Below are positions 35,356 to 44,461 of a stretch of DNA of 64,000 nucleotides, one piece after another. The stretch is from Methanothermobacter sp. (lineage in GTDB: Archaea; Methanobacteriota; Methanobacteria; Methanobacteriales; Methanothermobacteraceae): NCBI RefSeq assembly GCF_030055435.1, contig NZ_JASFYG010000002.1:255791-319790 (forward strand), in the 5' to 3' direction. The stretch's first letter is position 1, and each line of letters starts with the position of its first letter. A program made the position numbers and the translations under genes. The notes beneath the pieces are model-generated. The model did not search any database. It saw only the letters and a list, made by a program, of their open reading frames with translations, and had not been told where the DNA came from.

Positions 35356-35380
35356 GCCCCCCTTTTTTGGGGCTTTTATT
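35356..35380 (+). terminator. hairpin terminator after the aminotransferase gene
   Basis: GCCCC (35356-35360) pairs with GGGGC (35369-35373) around a T-rich loop, and TTTTATT follows. It lies 27 bases past the stop codon at 35329. Further T-rich runs continue to about 35470. Confidence 0.55.
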
Positions 35381-35576
35381 GGCGGGACTGTTCGTTAGTA
35401 TGGTTTTTATTCTTATGAACTGGTTTTTTTGAGGCTTTGATTTGGCGGATAATTCACTTTTCTCTTTTACTTAGATTAACTCATAGATGACTAGAGGTTT
35501 TTCATGGGGAAAATGAGGAATGGAAGGTGTTAGTTGATATCTCTTATGGTAATTTTGAAAGGGGGATTTTCATCTA

Positions 35577-37352
35577 CTATTCTGTTTTCAGGTAATAGTA
35601 TTCCCCCATCTCCTTCTGCTGCCTGTCAAGGAAACTTCCAGGCTTGTTGACACGCGGCCTTTTTGTTTCCTTATCCCTCCTGAATGTTATCCCTGTTTCC
35701 CTTAGGAATGTATTCATAGCTTCCCTGAGTTCTGTGGGGCTTCCTGCGCGTCCTTCAACTCCCGGTTTACCACTGAAGACCATGGCCCTGTCGGATATGT
35801 AGTCAATGAAGATTATGTCATGGTCAATTATCATGGCAGACGCATTCCTGCTTTCAATTATCCTTCTTATGGCCTTGGCTGCAAGCAGACGCTGTTCAAC
35901 ATCTAGGAAAGCTGTTGGTTCGTCCAGAACATAAAGTTCCGCATCCCGGGAGAGTGCAACTGCCACTGCAAGGCGCTGCAGCTCACCACCACTCAGCTCA
36001 TTAACTGCTTTGTCAAGTATTTCCTCAAGATTGAATGGCCTCATGATCTCGCTTTTGAATAGCTTCGATCCATATGAGGGTGCATTTTCATACAGGAATT
36101 CCTCCACGGTACCACTATAATTCGATGAAAGATACTGGGGTTTGTAGGATATCTTTATCTTCCTCTTGACCTTGCCCTCATCCGGTTTTTCAACACCTGC
36201 AAGGATCCTTGCAAAGGTTGTTTTACCTATACCGTTTGGTCCAAAGGCAGTAACAACCTCGTTGAGGTATACTGTACCCTCCTCAACGTGAAGACTGAAT
36301 GCTGGATGGGACTTTGTCATCTTTGAGTACTCCACGAGGACTTCGCCCTCCTCCTCGGCTCGTGGGGGTTTCACCTTGAATTCTATTTCATGATCACGGA
36401 ATCTCACGTTCTCTTCCCTGAGGAAACCCCTGATGTAGGTGTTGATCCCCACCCGGACACCGCGGCGGTTGGATACAACACCATATCCTCCGGGTTTACC
36501 GTATAGTATGTGGACATAGTCTGACATTGCATCAAGGGCGGCCATGTCGTGCTCTATCACCATAACGGATTTCCCTGCCTCTGCAAGGGACCTTATGACC
36601 CTTATTGCATTGAGTCTCTGCCTCACATCCAGCCATGAGGTGGGTTCATCGAAGTAATAGAAATCTGCTTCACGTAGAGCTGCAGCTGCAATTGCCACGC
36701 TCTGGAGTTCACCTCCACTGAGGTTTGATATCTCACGACCCATTATCTCCCCAATCTCGAGGGTTTCAACTACTTCATCTGTTCTCTTCGAGCCTATACT
36801 CAGGAGAAGATCCTCAACCTTTCCCTTAACGTACTTTGGGATCTTATCCACCATCTGGGGTTTGTGCACAACTGTTACCTTTCCTTCACTGAGGTTCCGG
36901 AAGTAATTCTGCAGCTGGGATCCCCTGAAGTGGTTTATAATTTCATCCCAGTCTGGTGGGTCCTGGAAGTTGCCAAGGTTTGGCCTGAGTTCACCCGACA
37001 GTATCCTTATGATTGTTGACTTCCCGATACCGTTTGGACCTATCAGGCCGATCACATCCCCCTCTGTCACGGTGGGAAGGCCGAAGAGTTCAAACATGTT
37101 CTGTCCGTACCTGTGAACCGGGTCTTCGAGTGCCTCGGGAAGATTTATAACGCTTATGGCTTTGAATGGACACCTTTTTGTACATATACCACAACCGGAA
37201 CACAGTTCCTCAGATATGAGGGGTTTCTTTGTTTTCTCATCAATGGTTATGGTATCCTCATCCATTCTAACTCCAGGACAGTAATCTATGCATACGTAGT
37301 TGCATTTCTTTGGCTGGCATCTATCATGATCGAGTATTGAAATTCTGGTCAA
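35577..37352 (-). CDS. rli1: ribosome recycling factor ABCE1/Rli1
   Basis: A 591-residue Fe-S ABC ATPase that splits ribosomes after termination. The N-terminal clusters use C-Q-P-K-K-C-x-x-x-C and [12 protein letters not shown]; two nucleotide-binding domains follow with Walker A G-P-N-G-I-G-K-S and G-P-N-G-I-G-K-T and signatures L-S-G-G-E-L-Q. I chose TTG 37352 because GGTGAT ends four bases upstream, the spacing seen at other genes here; ATG 37364 has no ribosome binding site. Either start leaves the first cysteines intact. Confidence 0.95.
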   Translation of the reverse strand: MTRISILDHDRCQPKKCNYVCIDYCPGVRMDEDTITIDEKTKKPLISEELCSGCGICTKRCPFKAISVINLPEALEDPVHRYGQNMFELFGLPTVTEGDVIGLIGPNGIGKSTIIRILSGELRPNLGNFQDPPDWDEIINHFRGSQLQNYFRNLSEGKVTVVHKPQMVDKIPKYVKGKVEDLLLSIGSKRTDEVVETLEIGEIMGREISNLSGGELQSVAIAAAALREADFYYFDEPTSWLDVRQRLNAIRVIRSLAEAGKSVMVIEHDMAALDAMSDYVHILYGKPGGYGVVSNRRGVRVGINTYIRGFLREENVRFRDHEIEFKVKPPRAEEEGEVLVEYSKMTKSHPAFSLHVEEGTVYLNEVVTAFGPNGIGKTTFARILAGVEKPDEGKVKRKIKISYKPQYLSSNYSGTVEEFLYENAPSYGSKLFKSEIMRPFNLEEILDKAVNELSGGELQRLAVAVALSRDAELYVLDEPTAFLDVEQRLLAAKAIRRIIESRNASAMIIDHDIIFIDYISDRAMVFSGKPGVEGRAGSPTELREAMNTFLRETGITFRRDKETKRPRVNKPGSFLDRQQKEMGEYYYLKTE

Positions 37353-37528
37353 TTCTATCACCATTAGTTGAGGATGAAAATTCAGGTTGGTTGATTATGG
37401 TATTATGGTAATAAATAAATCATTCTCAGAAATTCAGTATGGGAAGGGTAATAAACAGTCAATGGTTACAGAGAAATCTTTGGAAGGATACAGAAATTTG
37501 ACTTTTAAAATAAAAATAGAATGGCCAT

Positions 37529-37735
37529 CTATAGCTTTTTAACGGCCAGTTCTATGTCTGATGCTTTAACAGTTTTTCTGCCGGCGTGTTTTGCTAGTTT
37601 AACAGCTTCTGCTGCTATTTCTTCGCCTTTATCTTCCAGAATTTTTGCAAGTGTTTCCCTTGCGTCATCGCTTATTCTCTGGGCACCGGCATTTTTTATT
37701 ATTCTCCCAACTGGTGCTATTGGTAATTCGGCCAT
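37529..37735 (-). CDS. archaeal histone (HMf/HMt family)
   Basis: A 68-residue histone fold: [12 protein letters not shown] near the N-terminus, [15 protein letters not shown] on the long helix, and [16 protein letters not shown] near the C-terminus. It has no tails, as is normal. GAGGTGAT lies three bases before the ATG. On the minus strand TTTAAATA and TTAAATATA upstream are TATA candidates. It binds and wraps DNA as tetramers or longer filaments. Confidence 0.96.
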   Translation of the reverse strand: MAELPIAPVGRIIKNAGAQRISDDARETLAKILEDKGEEIAAEAVKLAKHAGRKTVKASDIELAVKKL

Positions 37736-37828
37736 AATATCACCTCAATTCTATATTTAACCAAATACTATTTAAATTTATCGATTTTTCGGCATTATTT
37801 TCCATCCATATCATGATTCTCTACTTCC

Positions 37829-37937
37829 CAGCCTTGCAGATTTTCACTGTAACACTGGCACCAACCTTCTGGTTTGGAGGGGCACCTCCAGTTGAGGTGC
37901 GCATGAGATGGACACTGATGACTTTTCATTTTTTTAG
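37829..37937 (+). ncRNA. candidate structured RNA between histone and pth2 genes
   Basis: The 253-bp gap contains a strong hairpin, GCACCTC (37882-37888)/GAGGTGC (37894-37900) with loop CAGTT, an overlapping alternative GGAGG-GGCA-CCTCC just upstream, and a T-rich run from 37922. A plus-strand TATA-like TTTAAATTTA near 37774 would start a transcript near 37800. On the minus strand the same region encodes a 27-codon open stretch without a ribosome binding site. No known RNA family was recognised. Confidence 0.3.
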
Positions 37938-37988
37938 CGCTGGAAACAGTTATTAGTATAAACCAATATAGACCCGGATGGTGGGAAA

Positions 37989-38327
37989 ATGAAACAGGTC
38001 ATAATAGTGAGGTCTGATCTGAAGATGGGAAAGGGTAAAATAGCAGCCCAGGCCTGTCATGCTTCTATTGGTTCATTCAAAAAAACAGATCCTGATAAAA
38101 TCAGAAGATGGGAAATTGATGGTTCAAAGAAGGTTATAGTTTCAGTTAAGAGCCTTGATGAGCTCCTGGAGATATACGAATCTGTGAAGGAGTCTGGAAT
38201 CTCATACTATCTTGTGAGGGACGCCGGTCATACCCAGATACCTGCAGGCACCATCACATGCCTGGGCATAGGGCCCGATGAGGATGAGAAGATAGATAAA
38301 ATAACAGGCGACCTCAAACTTCTCTGA
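37989..38327 (+). CDS. pth2: peptidyl-tRNA hydrolase, archaeal/eukaryotic type
   Basis: A 112-residue Pth2 that frees stalled peptidyl-tRNAs. Features are [20 protein letters not shown] near the N-terminus with H-A (A-C-H-A-S), V-R-D-A-G-H-T-Q-I near residue 79 and C-L-G-I-G-P near the end. The length is typical. GGTGGGAAA precedes the ATG. The downstream kinase gene begins 19 bases after the stop. Confidence 0.95.
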   Translation: MKQVIIVRSDLKMGKGKIAAQACHASIGSFKKTDPDKIRRWEIDGSKKVIVSVKSLDELLEIYESVKESGISYYLVRDAGHTQIPAGTITCLGIGPDEDEKIDKITGDLKLL

Positions 38328-38346
38328 GGCTGAAATAGGTGATATT

Positions 38347-38997
38347 ATGGACTGGGTTGTTAAGATAGGGGGTAGCCTATTTCCCAAACACGCAGCAGAA
38401 CTTCTTAAAAGCCTTGAGGGAACGGGCACAGCTGTTGTGTGCGGTGGGGGAGATTTTGCAGATAGAGTGAGGTACTATGACCGGATTCTAGGATTTTCTG
38501 AAAGCGCAGCCCATGATTCAGCGATACTCTGCATGGATATTACTGGAAGACTGCTTTCTGATCTATGTGAATCTGCTGTTCCAGTGAGGACACTTGGGGA
38601 GTGCAGGGAGGCAGCCGGGAGTGGTCTGACACCTGTAATCCTGCCATCTGAACTCCTCTGTTTTACTGATCCTGTGGAACACTCATGGAGGGTGACCTCG
38701 GATTCCCTCTCACTCATAATAGCACACATGCTCGGGGCGAAACTTTTAATAGCAACAGATGTAGATGGTATATATACTGAGAGGCCACCTGCCAGTGATG
38801 CTAAACTTATAAATGAGATAAGTGCTAAAAACTTACTATCTTTTGGTGAGACATCAGTGGACGAAGCACTACCTGAACTTCTCATTAAACTGAAAACTGA
38901 TTGTTATGTTGCAAACGGGAAGTTTCCCGAAAGGGTGCTGTCCATTTTAAGGGCAGGTGCTTCAGAAGTTATATGTACAGTTATAAGAGGTGATTAG
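38347..38997 (+). CDS. mfnE: amino acid kinase family protein, MfnE-like (methanofuran synthesis)
   Basis: A 216-residue kinase of the aspartokinase/uridylate kinase fold: V-V-K-I-G-G-S-L at residues 4-11, V-V-C-G-G-G-D-F-A near 31, V-T-S-D-S-L-S near 119 and L-I-A-T-D-V-D-G-I-Y near 137. Size and sequence fit COG2054, in which Methanocaldococcus MfnE phosphorylates 5-(aminomethyl)-3-furanmethanol phosphate during methanofuran synthesis. Assignment is by family and length. AGGTGAT ends three bases before the ATG. The next gene starts directly at its stop. Confidence 0.78.
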   Translation: MDWVVKIGGSLFPKHAAELLKSLEGTGTAVVCGGGDFADRVRYYDRILGFSESAAHDSAILCMDITGRLLSDLCESAVPVRTLGECREAAGSGLTPVILPSELLCFTDPVEHSWRVTSDSLSLIIAHMLGAKLLIATDVDGIYTERPPASDAKLINEISAKNLLSFGETSVDEALPELLIKLKTDCYVANGKFPERVLSILRAGASEVICTVIRGD

Positions 38998-39159
38998 ATG
39001 ACAAAGATAGAATGCACATCCTGTAAACAGGAGATACCTCTAGTTGAAACCTATGTGAAATTCGAATGCCCCATGTGCGGTGAGATGATCTACAGGTGCC
39101 AGAAGTGCAGGACTTTCGGACACACATATCGCTGTAGCTGTGGATTCGAGGGACCATAG
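38998..39159 (+). CDS. small zinc-ribbon RNA-binding-type protein
   Basis: A 53-residue protein with four CxxC or CxC pairs: C-T-S-C, C-P-M-C, C-Q-K-C and C-S-C, enough for two zinc sites. It matches the COG2888/HVO_2753-type archaeal zinc finger, which is usually encoded directly before EF-1beta, as here. GAGGTGAT ends three bases before the ATG, inside the end of the kinase gene. A role in translation is suggested only by this conserved pairing. Confidence 0.87.
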   Translation: MTKIECTSCKQEIPLVETYVKFECPMCGEMIYRCQKCRTFGHTYRCSCGFEGP

Positions 39160-39206
39160 GAAAAATATATAAATTAGTATTACCCAATTCTATGTGGAGG
39201 TATTTC

Positions 39207-39476
39207 ATGGGAGATGTAGTGGCTACCATAAAGGTTATGCCTGAAAGTCCAGAGGTGGACCTTGAGGCACTCAAGAAGGAAATTGAATCAAGGATACCCG
39301 AAGGTACTGAGCTTCACAAAATAGATGAGGAGCCCATAGCATTTGGCCTCGTTGCCCTCAATGTGATGGTTGTTGTGGGCGATGCCGAGGGCGGAACCGA
39401 AGCTGCTGAGGAGAGCCTCGCGGGTATTGATGGTGTCAGCAACATAGAGGTAACAGATGTGAGAAGGTTAATGTAG
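39207..39476 (+). CDS. ef1b: translation elongation factor 1-beta
   Basis: An 89-residue archaeal EF-1B, the nucleotide exchange factor of EF-1alpha. It starts M-G-D-V-V-A-T-I-K-V-M-P-E-S-P-E-V-D and has the P-I-A-F-G-L motif near residue 48 and a ferredoxin-like fold to the end. ATG 39207 is preceded by GGAGGT; an upstream ATG at 39192 overlaps the ribosome binding site. Confidence 0.95.
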   Translation: MGDVVATIKVMPESPEVDLEALKKEIESRIPEGTELHKIDEEPIAFGLVALNVMVVVGDAEGGTEAAEESLAGIDGVSNIEVTDVRRLM

Positions 39477-39489
39477 CTCCCCTTCCCGG

Positions 39490-40734
39490 GTGATTGGGAT
39501 AACAGATATCCTTTTTGCCTGTTTTCTTGGAATCATCACTGGCATATTAACGGGCCTAATTCCCGGCATCCATGTTAATACTGTGGGAGCATTCATTTTC
39601 GCATCATCAACCCACATTCGTGTATCTGAGGAATTCCTCGCTGTTTTTTTATTATCACTTTCAGTGGCACACGCCCTTCTTGAGTTCATACCATCAGCGC
39701 TTCTTGGGGTACCCGATGAGGGAACAGCCATCTCTGTCCTCCCCTCTCACAGGCTGGTGCTTGAAGGTAGGGCAGGGGAGGCCATAAGGGCGGCCACGGT
39801 TGGTGGTGTTGGAGGGATCCTCATCACAATAATCCTCCTACCATCACTCTTCCTGATTTTACCACCACTATACGATTTCCTCAGACCCCATATATGGTTA
39901 ATTTTAATTCTGGTATCTGTTTACATGATAATAAAACTCAGCAGAAATTTTGAGGCCTTAATCTGGGCTTCGGCGCTTTTTCTCTTCTCAGGTGCAATGG
40001 GCTGGCTCATGTTTCAGACGCCCATATCACCGGGTCTTGGGCTCATGACACTTTTTACAGGGTTTTTTGGACTCAGCACCCTCCTTTACAGTTTAAATTC
40101 AGCATCAGATATTCCTGAACAGGGCAGAGTTCATTTCACAGAGTTCAGCATGAACACCTTGAGGTCGGTGTCTGCAGGTGGGCTGGCATCTGTTTTACTG
40201 GGGTTTCTCCCGGGATTTGGACCGGCCCAGGGCGGGATGATAGCAGCCTCCCTCACAGGTTCAGGGGGTGAGGATGCACCTGAGGATTTCATCATGGCAA
40301 TTTCAGGTCTGAACACATCAGACGCCCTCTTCTCGCTCCTCACACTCTACCTCATAGGAAACCCCAGAAGCGGCATTGCGGTCTACATTTCAGAGATTGT
40401 TCAGGATGTCACCATGGCCCATCTCATGCTCTTCATATCAGCGTCTCTCCTTGCGGTCTCTGCCGCTGCAGTAGCCTCCATAAAGCTGGGCGATCATCTT
40501 GCATCTAGCCTCTCAGGTATCAACTACAGAAGGGTATCGGCCTGTGTAATGCTCTTTATTGTGGCATCCATCTTCTTTTTCGCCATCATGGAGGGCGCAA
40601 ATCTGCTGTTCATTTCAGTGGCGCTCCTTACATCCACTGCCTTTGGGATCATCCCCCACTGTGCAAGTATAAGTAAGTCCCATCTCATGGGGGTACTTGT
40701 GCTTCCTGCAGTGGTTATTTACATGGGAATTTAA
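39490..40734 (+). CDS. TctA-like membrane protein (archaeal DUF112 type)
   Basis: A 414-residue protein with about ten hydrophobic segments. The N-terminal G-I-I-T-G-I-L-T-G-L-I-P-G-I-H-V-N and the internal S-A-G-G-L-A-S-V-L-L-G-F-L-P-G-F-G-P-A-Q-G resemble the duplicated G-x-x-P-G motif of TctA, the large subunit of tripartite tricarboxylate transporters. No TctB or binding protein is nearby, so the substrate and mechanism are unknown. It starts at GTG 39490 with a poor ribosome binding site, 13 bases after the EF-1beta gene. Confidence 0.75.
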   Translation: MIGITDILFACFLGIITGILTGLIPGIHVNTVGAFIFASSTHIRVSEEFLAVFLLSLSVAHALLEFIPSALLGVPDEGTAISVLPSHRLVLEGRAGEAIRAATVGGVGGILITIILLPSLFLILPPLYDFLRPHIWLILILVSVYMIIKLSRNFEALIWASALFLFSGAMGWLMFQTPISPGLGLMTLFTGFFGLSTLLYSLNSASDIPEQGRVHFTEFSMNTLRSVSAGGLASVLLGFLPGFGPAQGGMIAASLTGSGGEDAPEDFIMAISGLNTSDALFSLLTLYLIGNPRSGIAVYISEIVQDVTMAHLMLFISASLLAVSAAAVASIKLGDHLASSLSGINYRRVSACVMLFIVASIFFFAIMEGANLLFISVALLTSTAFGIIPHCASISKSHLMGVLVLPAVVIYMGI

Positions 40735-40811
40735 GTTTCAATCATCTGATAATATCAGTTAAAAATGGGCCTAAAAACAACCAGATTCTGGAGATTCCAT
40801 GTCTCTGAGGG

Positions 40812-41738
40812 TCACTGAATCAGCAGGATCCTCTCTGCCAGTTTTCCTGCAGCATCAAGGAACTCCTTTACATCCACACCAGGAAATGGATCCACAATAC
40901 ATAGGTCAAATTTTTCATCCAGTATTTCAGGCAGTTTTCTGATATCCTCAGAGTATATTCTGAATCTTTCCTTCCTGAAGCCATTGATCTGAAGGTTCAG
41001 GTGTGTCATCTCACATGCATCCCTCCAGATGTCATTGAAGACAACCCTATCTGCACCTGCCATCAGTGCAAATATTCCCAGGGTGCCGGGGCCGCAGGTG
41101 GCGTCCAGAACAGTCTCTGGACGAATTGATAGGATTTCCCTGGCAGCAAACTCTATTTTTTTGTTTTTACGCCCTGAAAATTCTATGTGAAGCCTGCTCT
41201 GCCTCCTGTATATGGACATTGAACCTGCAGGAGTCTCTATGATGTCACACCTCATATCACAGCCTGCAAGAAGATCGTATACCTCTGGAATCCTGTATGA
41301 ATCAATAACCCCCGGTGTCACTGAGGGATCACCCCTTATGACACCCTTAACCTCAGGCACATCGTTTATTATCAGCTCTGCAGCCTCCACACTGGCACCG
41401 GGTGTTAGGAGAACAAGTGAGTCCGCGGGCAGGAAGGGGGCCGATTTAAGGGGAAATGCGGGAGTTATGAGCGGAACACCGGCGTCCCTCAACCTGGAAT
41501 TTTTTGGGATGACCCCATTCTCTATAAGGATCATGGATACCTGTGCCATTACAGAATCAAGGTGCCTTCTGCCACATTCACATTCTTCAAGTGCCGATTC
41601 AGTCACCTGTTCCATTATGGGCCTGAACTTCCTGAAGCCAGGGTTTATACAGCCCTCACAGGGATCATAATACCCTTCCAGTTCATGCTTGTTATGTGCG
41701 CGAAAAACCTCCCCACAGACGGGACACCTTGCTGACAT
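40812..41738 (-). CDS. SAM-dependent methyltransferase with N-terminal zinc ribbon
   Basis: A 308-residue protein. C-P-V-C near residue 6 and C-E-G-C near 30, plus C-E-C-G near 58, form a probable zinc-binding head. The C-terminal Rossmann domain carries the SAM motif D-A-T-C-G-P-G-T-L-G near 215 and V-D-P-F-P-G near 285, which is like the N-P-P-F active-site motif of nucleic acid methyltransferases. The target is unknown; tRNA or rRNA is possible. ATG 41738 fits a leaderless start about 27 bases from a TATA-like element (41761-41769, minus strand). It is divergent from the secretion ATPase. Confidence 0.72.
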   Translation of the reverse strand: MSARCPVCGEVFRAHNKHELEGYYDPCEGCINPGFRKFRPIMEQVTESALEECECGRRHLDSVMAQVSMILIENGVIPKNSRLRDAGVPLITPAFPLKSAPFLPADSLVLLTPGASVEAAELIINDVPEVKGVIRGDPSVTPGVIDSYRIPEVYDLLAGCDMRCDIIETPAGSMSIYRRQSRLHIEFSGRKNKKIEFAAREILSIRPETVLDATCGPGTLGIFALMAGADRVVFNDIWRDACEMTHLNLQINGFRKERFRIYSEDIRKLPEILDEKFDLCIVDPFPGVDVKEFLDAAGKLAERILLIQ

Positions 41739-41742
41739 ACAC

Positions 41743-41769
41743 TTAAATATTATCCTCCACATATTAAAA
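41743..41769. promoter_or_regulatory. 32-bp divergent promoter with two offset TATA boxes
   Basis: TTAAATAT (41743-41750) is centred about 25 bases before the plus-strand ATG at 41771. On the minus strand TTTTAATAT (41761-41769) is centred about 27 bases before the ATG at 41738. Both genes would have leaderless mRNAs, and each TATA box lies beside the other gene's start. Confidence 0.5.
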
Positions 41770-41770
41770 G

Positions 41771-43351
41771 ATGAGTAACATGAGGGACAAGAGGAAGGAG
41801 ATTCTGAGGGAGATTCTCGGAGAATTCGCAGCGGATGAGGAAGCGACTCCAAGGGAAGAAAAAAGGGAGAGACCTGCGGAATCGGAATTCAAGGTTGAAA
41901 AGGTGCTTGAAAAGCCAGCACCGAAGCCCGCACCCCGTGGTCCCGATATAAAGGATGTTGAAATCATCGAGGGAGACCTCATACCCAAATACAAGGTATC
42001 CCTTCCAAAGTTCTCTGAGAAGGAAAGGGAACTCCTCAACGAGATCCGTGAAAAACTTGTTGAGGTTGCGGTATCTAAGGGCGAGGATTTCAGGATAGAT
42101 GAATCCACCTTCATGTCGGAGGTTAAGGAATTTCTCAGGATGAAGGGGGTTCGTAATGTCGATAAGCTTGCCAAGCAGATCTCCCAGGAGATGCTGGGAT
42201 ACGGGGAACTTGACCCACTCATCAAGGATGATGACCTAGAGGAGATAATGGTAATCGGTGTCAACAAACCCGTCTTTGTTTACCACAGGAAGATGGGTAT
42301 GATGATAACCAACGTGGTCTTCAAGAATGATGATGATATAAAGGCCATCATCGACCTCATTGCAAGGCAGGTGAACAGGCGTATAGACCAGCAGACACCC
42401 ATACTGGATGCAAGGCTGCCTGACGGCTCAAGGATCAATGCAACCATACCACCTGTATCTCCAGACGGGTCGACACTCACCATACGAAAATTCAGGAAGG
42501 ACCCCTTCACAGTTGTTGACCTCATCAACTTCAAGACCATGTCCTCTCATCTTGCAGCCTTCCTGTGGGTCTGCACTGATGGGCTTGGGGTGAAGCCATG
42601 CAACGCCATAGTCGCTGGGGGTACAGGTTCAGGTAAAACAACGACCCTTAACACAATATCAGCATTTGTACCCCCAACCGAGCGTATCATAACAATTGAG
42701 GATACACTGGAACTTCAGCTACCCCACACCCACGTCCTGAGGATGGAGACAAGACCACCAAACATAGAGGGTAAGGGTGAACTGGACATGGACACTCTGG
42801 TTAAGAACTCCCTCCGTCAGAGGCCCGACAGGGTGATCGTCGGGGAGGTCAGGGGTGGAGAGGCGATAACACTCTTCACAGCCCTCAACACGGGACACAG
42901 TGGGTTTGGAACGCTTCACGCGAACACAGCCAGGGAAACAATAACCCGTCTCATAAACCCCCCCATGAACGTGCCGAGGATAATGATACCCGCCCTCGAC
43001 TTTATAATCATGCAGAACAGGATGTACCGGCCCGAAGGGGGTTCCATAAGGAGGATAACAGAGGTTGCCGAGGTTGTGGGCATGGAGGAGGGCAATGTTC
43101 AGCTCAACAGGGTCTTTGAGTGGAACAGCGTAACAGATAAGGTGGAATACGTTGGAATAGCCAGTCAGACCCTCAGGGAGATAGCTGAACTCAGAGCCAT
43201 AAGCATAAATGAGATAGAGGAGGAGATCGAAAGGAGAAGACTCGTCCTTGAATACCTGGCCGATGAGAACATAAGGTCCATAGATGAGGTGGGACACTAC
43301 ATAAATGAGTACTACCGGGACCCGGACGGTGTTCTTGACAGCATACTCTGA
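41771..43351 (+). CDS. type II/IV secretion (pilus) ATPase, CpaF/TadA-like
   Basis: A 526-residue hexameric ATPase. A charged, Pro-rich N-terminal 60 residues precede the N-terminal domain; the motor has Walker [10 protein letters not shown] near residue 282, D-T-L-E-L (Asp box) near 310, H-T-H...[11 protein letters not shown] (Walker B with Glu) near 355 and [10 protein letters not shown] (His box) near 380. It powers archaeal pilus or secretion assembly with the next gene. No pilins, prepilin peptidase or flagellins are nearby. Confidence 0.9.
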   Translation: MSNMRDKRKEILREILGEFAADEEATPREEKRERPAESEFKVEKVLEKPAPKPAPRGPDIKDVEIIEGDLIPKYKVSLPKFSEKERELLNEIREKLVEVAVSKGEDFRIDESTFMSEVKEFLRMKGVRNVDKLAKQISQEMLGYGELDPLIKDDDLEEIMVIGVNKPVFVYHRKMGMMITNVVFKNDDDIKAIIDLIARQVNRRIDQQTPILDARLPDGSRINATIPPVSPDGSTLTIRKFRKDPFTVVDLINFKTMSSHLAAFLWVCTDGLGVKPCNAIVAGGTGSGKTTTLNTISAFVPPTERIITIEDTLELQLPHTHVLRMETRPPNIEGKGELDMDTLVKNSLRQRPDRVIVGEVRGGEAITLFTALNTGHSGFGTLHANTARETITRLINPPMNVPRIMIPALDFIIMQNRMYRPEGGSIRRITEVAEVVGMEEGNVQLNRVFEWNSVTDKVEYVGIASQTLREIAELRAISINEIEEEIERRRLVLEYLADENIRSIDEVGHYINEYYRDPDGVLDSIL

Positions 43352-43362
43352 GGGCAGATACA

Positions 43363-44442
43363 ATGGTCTCAATCAGGGATATATTCGATAAACTTGGGGG
43401 ACTCACCCTCACATCCACGAAGAAGGTGGGTGAGGGCGTTCAGAAGCCCGTTAAGAAGATAGGTGAGATAAAGCCAAAGGCTCCCCCAATTGGAAAACCA
43501 GGGGGGATCCTGAAGAGAGAACCTGGAAAACCCAGGTCAGGTTTTCTCTCAAGGAGGGGGTCAGCGAGGGTTATAAGCAGGATGAAGATGACCCCTGAGG
43601 AGATAGAGGTATTCAAGGGGCTTATAGAGGCAGATAAGAGGCTCGAAGAGAGAGGGGAGGACAGAGCAACCCGTGAAAGCTTTCAGAGGGCGTCCCTTGA
43701 GGAGATACTGAAGGAGGAAGAGAAGGAGCAGCTCGACCCCAAACTCATAATGATACTTGGCGGGGGCTCAGGGGCGGTACTGCTGGTTGTGATGGTCATC
43801 CTTGGATTTGGGATCGAGATAGGCCTTGCAATGATGCTGGCCGTTCTATTTATGTCCATAATCATCATATTCCTCCCGAATCTTCAGAAGGGAAAACGTT
43901 CAAGCGAGGCTTCCAGGGAGCTGCCTTTTGCACTCCGTCAGATGGCCACTGAACTCAAATCAGGGCTTGGACTCCATGATAGTATGCGTTCAGTTGCAAT
44001 GTCCGGCTACGGGGCACTTTCTGAGGAGTTCGCAAGGACACTTGAGGAGATCAAGTATGGTGAGACCACTGAGAGCGCCCTTATTGAGATGAGTAACCGC
44101 ATAGAATCCGATGGCCTCAAGAGGGCCGTATATCAGATCACGAGGACCCTCAACAGTGGTGGTGATCTATCCAAGACACTTAATGTTATTGCAGATGATA
44201 TTGCATATGAGATGAGAATGAAGCTCAAGGATTATTCCCAGAAGCTCAACTCCTTCACCATGATCTACATGTTCCTTGCTATTCTGGGACCCGTTATATT
44301 CCTTGTAATGCTCCTGGCAGCGTCCACTGTTATGGGGTCAGTCCTTCCACCAATAGCCATTATACTGATATACCTCTTCCTCTTTCCGATGATGGTGGGG
44401 TTCATGGCCTTCATGATCAAGAGGCTTGAGCCAAAACTTTAG
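43363..44442 (+). CDS. TadC/GspF-like membrane platform protein
   Basis: A 359-residue protein of the T2SSF type. A basic cytoplasmic N-terminus of about 120 residues leads to two membrane segments near 130-170, the cytoplasmic F domain ([18 protein letters not shown] near 188) and two more segments near 300-350. It lies 12 bases after the ATPase gene and is its membrane partner. Only one F domain is present, as in other archaeal TadC/FlaJ-like proteins. It is convergent with cbiO. Confidence 0.87.
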   Translation: MVSIRDIFDKLGGLTLTSTKKVGEGVQKPVKKIGEIKPKAPPIGKPGGILKREPGKPRSGFLSRRGSARVISRMKMTPEEIEVFKGLIEADKRLEERGEDRATRESFQRASLEEILKEEEKEQLDPKLIMILGGGSGAVLLVVMVILGFGIEIGLAMMLAVLFMSIIIIFLPNLQKGKRSSEASRELPFALRQMATELKSGLGLHDSMRSVAMSGYGALSEEFARTLEEIKYGETTESALIEMSNRIESDGLKRAVYQITRTLNSGGDLSKTLNVIADDIAYEMRMKLKDYSQKLNSFTMIYMFLAILGPVIFLVMLLAASTVMGSVLPPIAIILIYLFLFPMMVGFMAFMIKRLEPKL

Positions 44443-44461
44443 ATGTACGGTGATACAGCAT

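Noticed and set aside
37831..37917. 27-codon minus-strand ORF as a real gene
   Set aside because: It has no ribosome binding site, a stop closely upstream and no recognisable family; I mention it only as a rival explanation for the structured gap.
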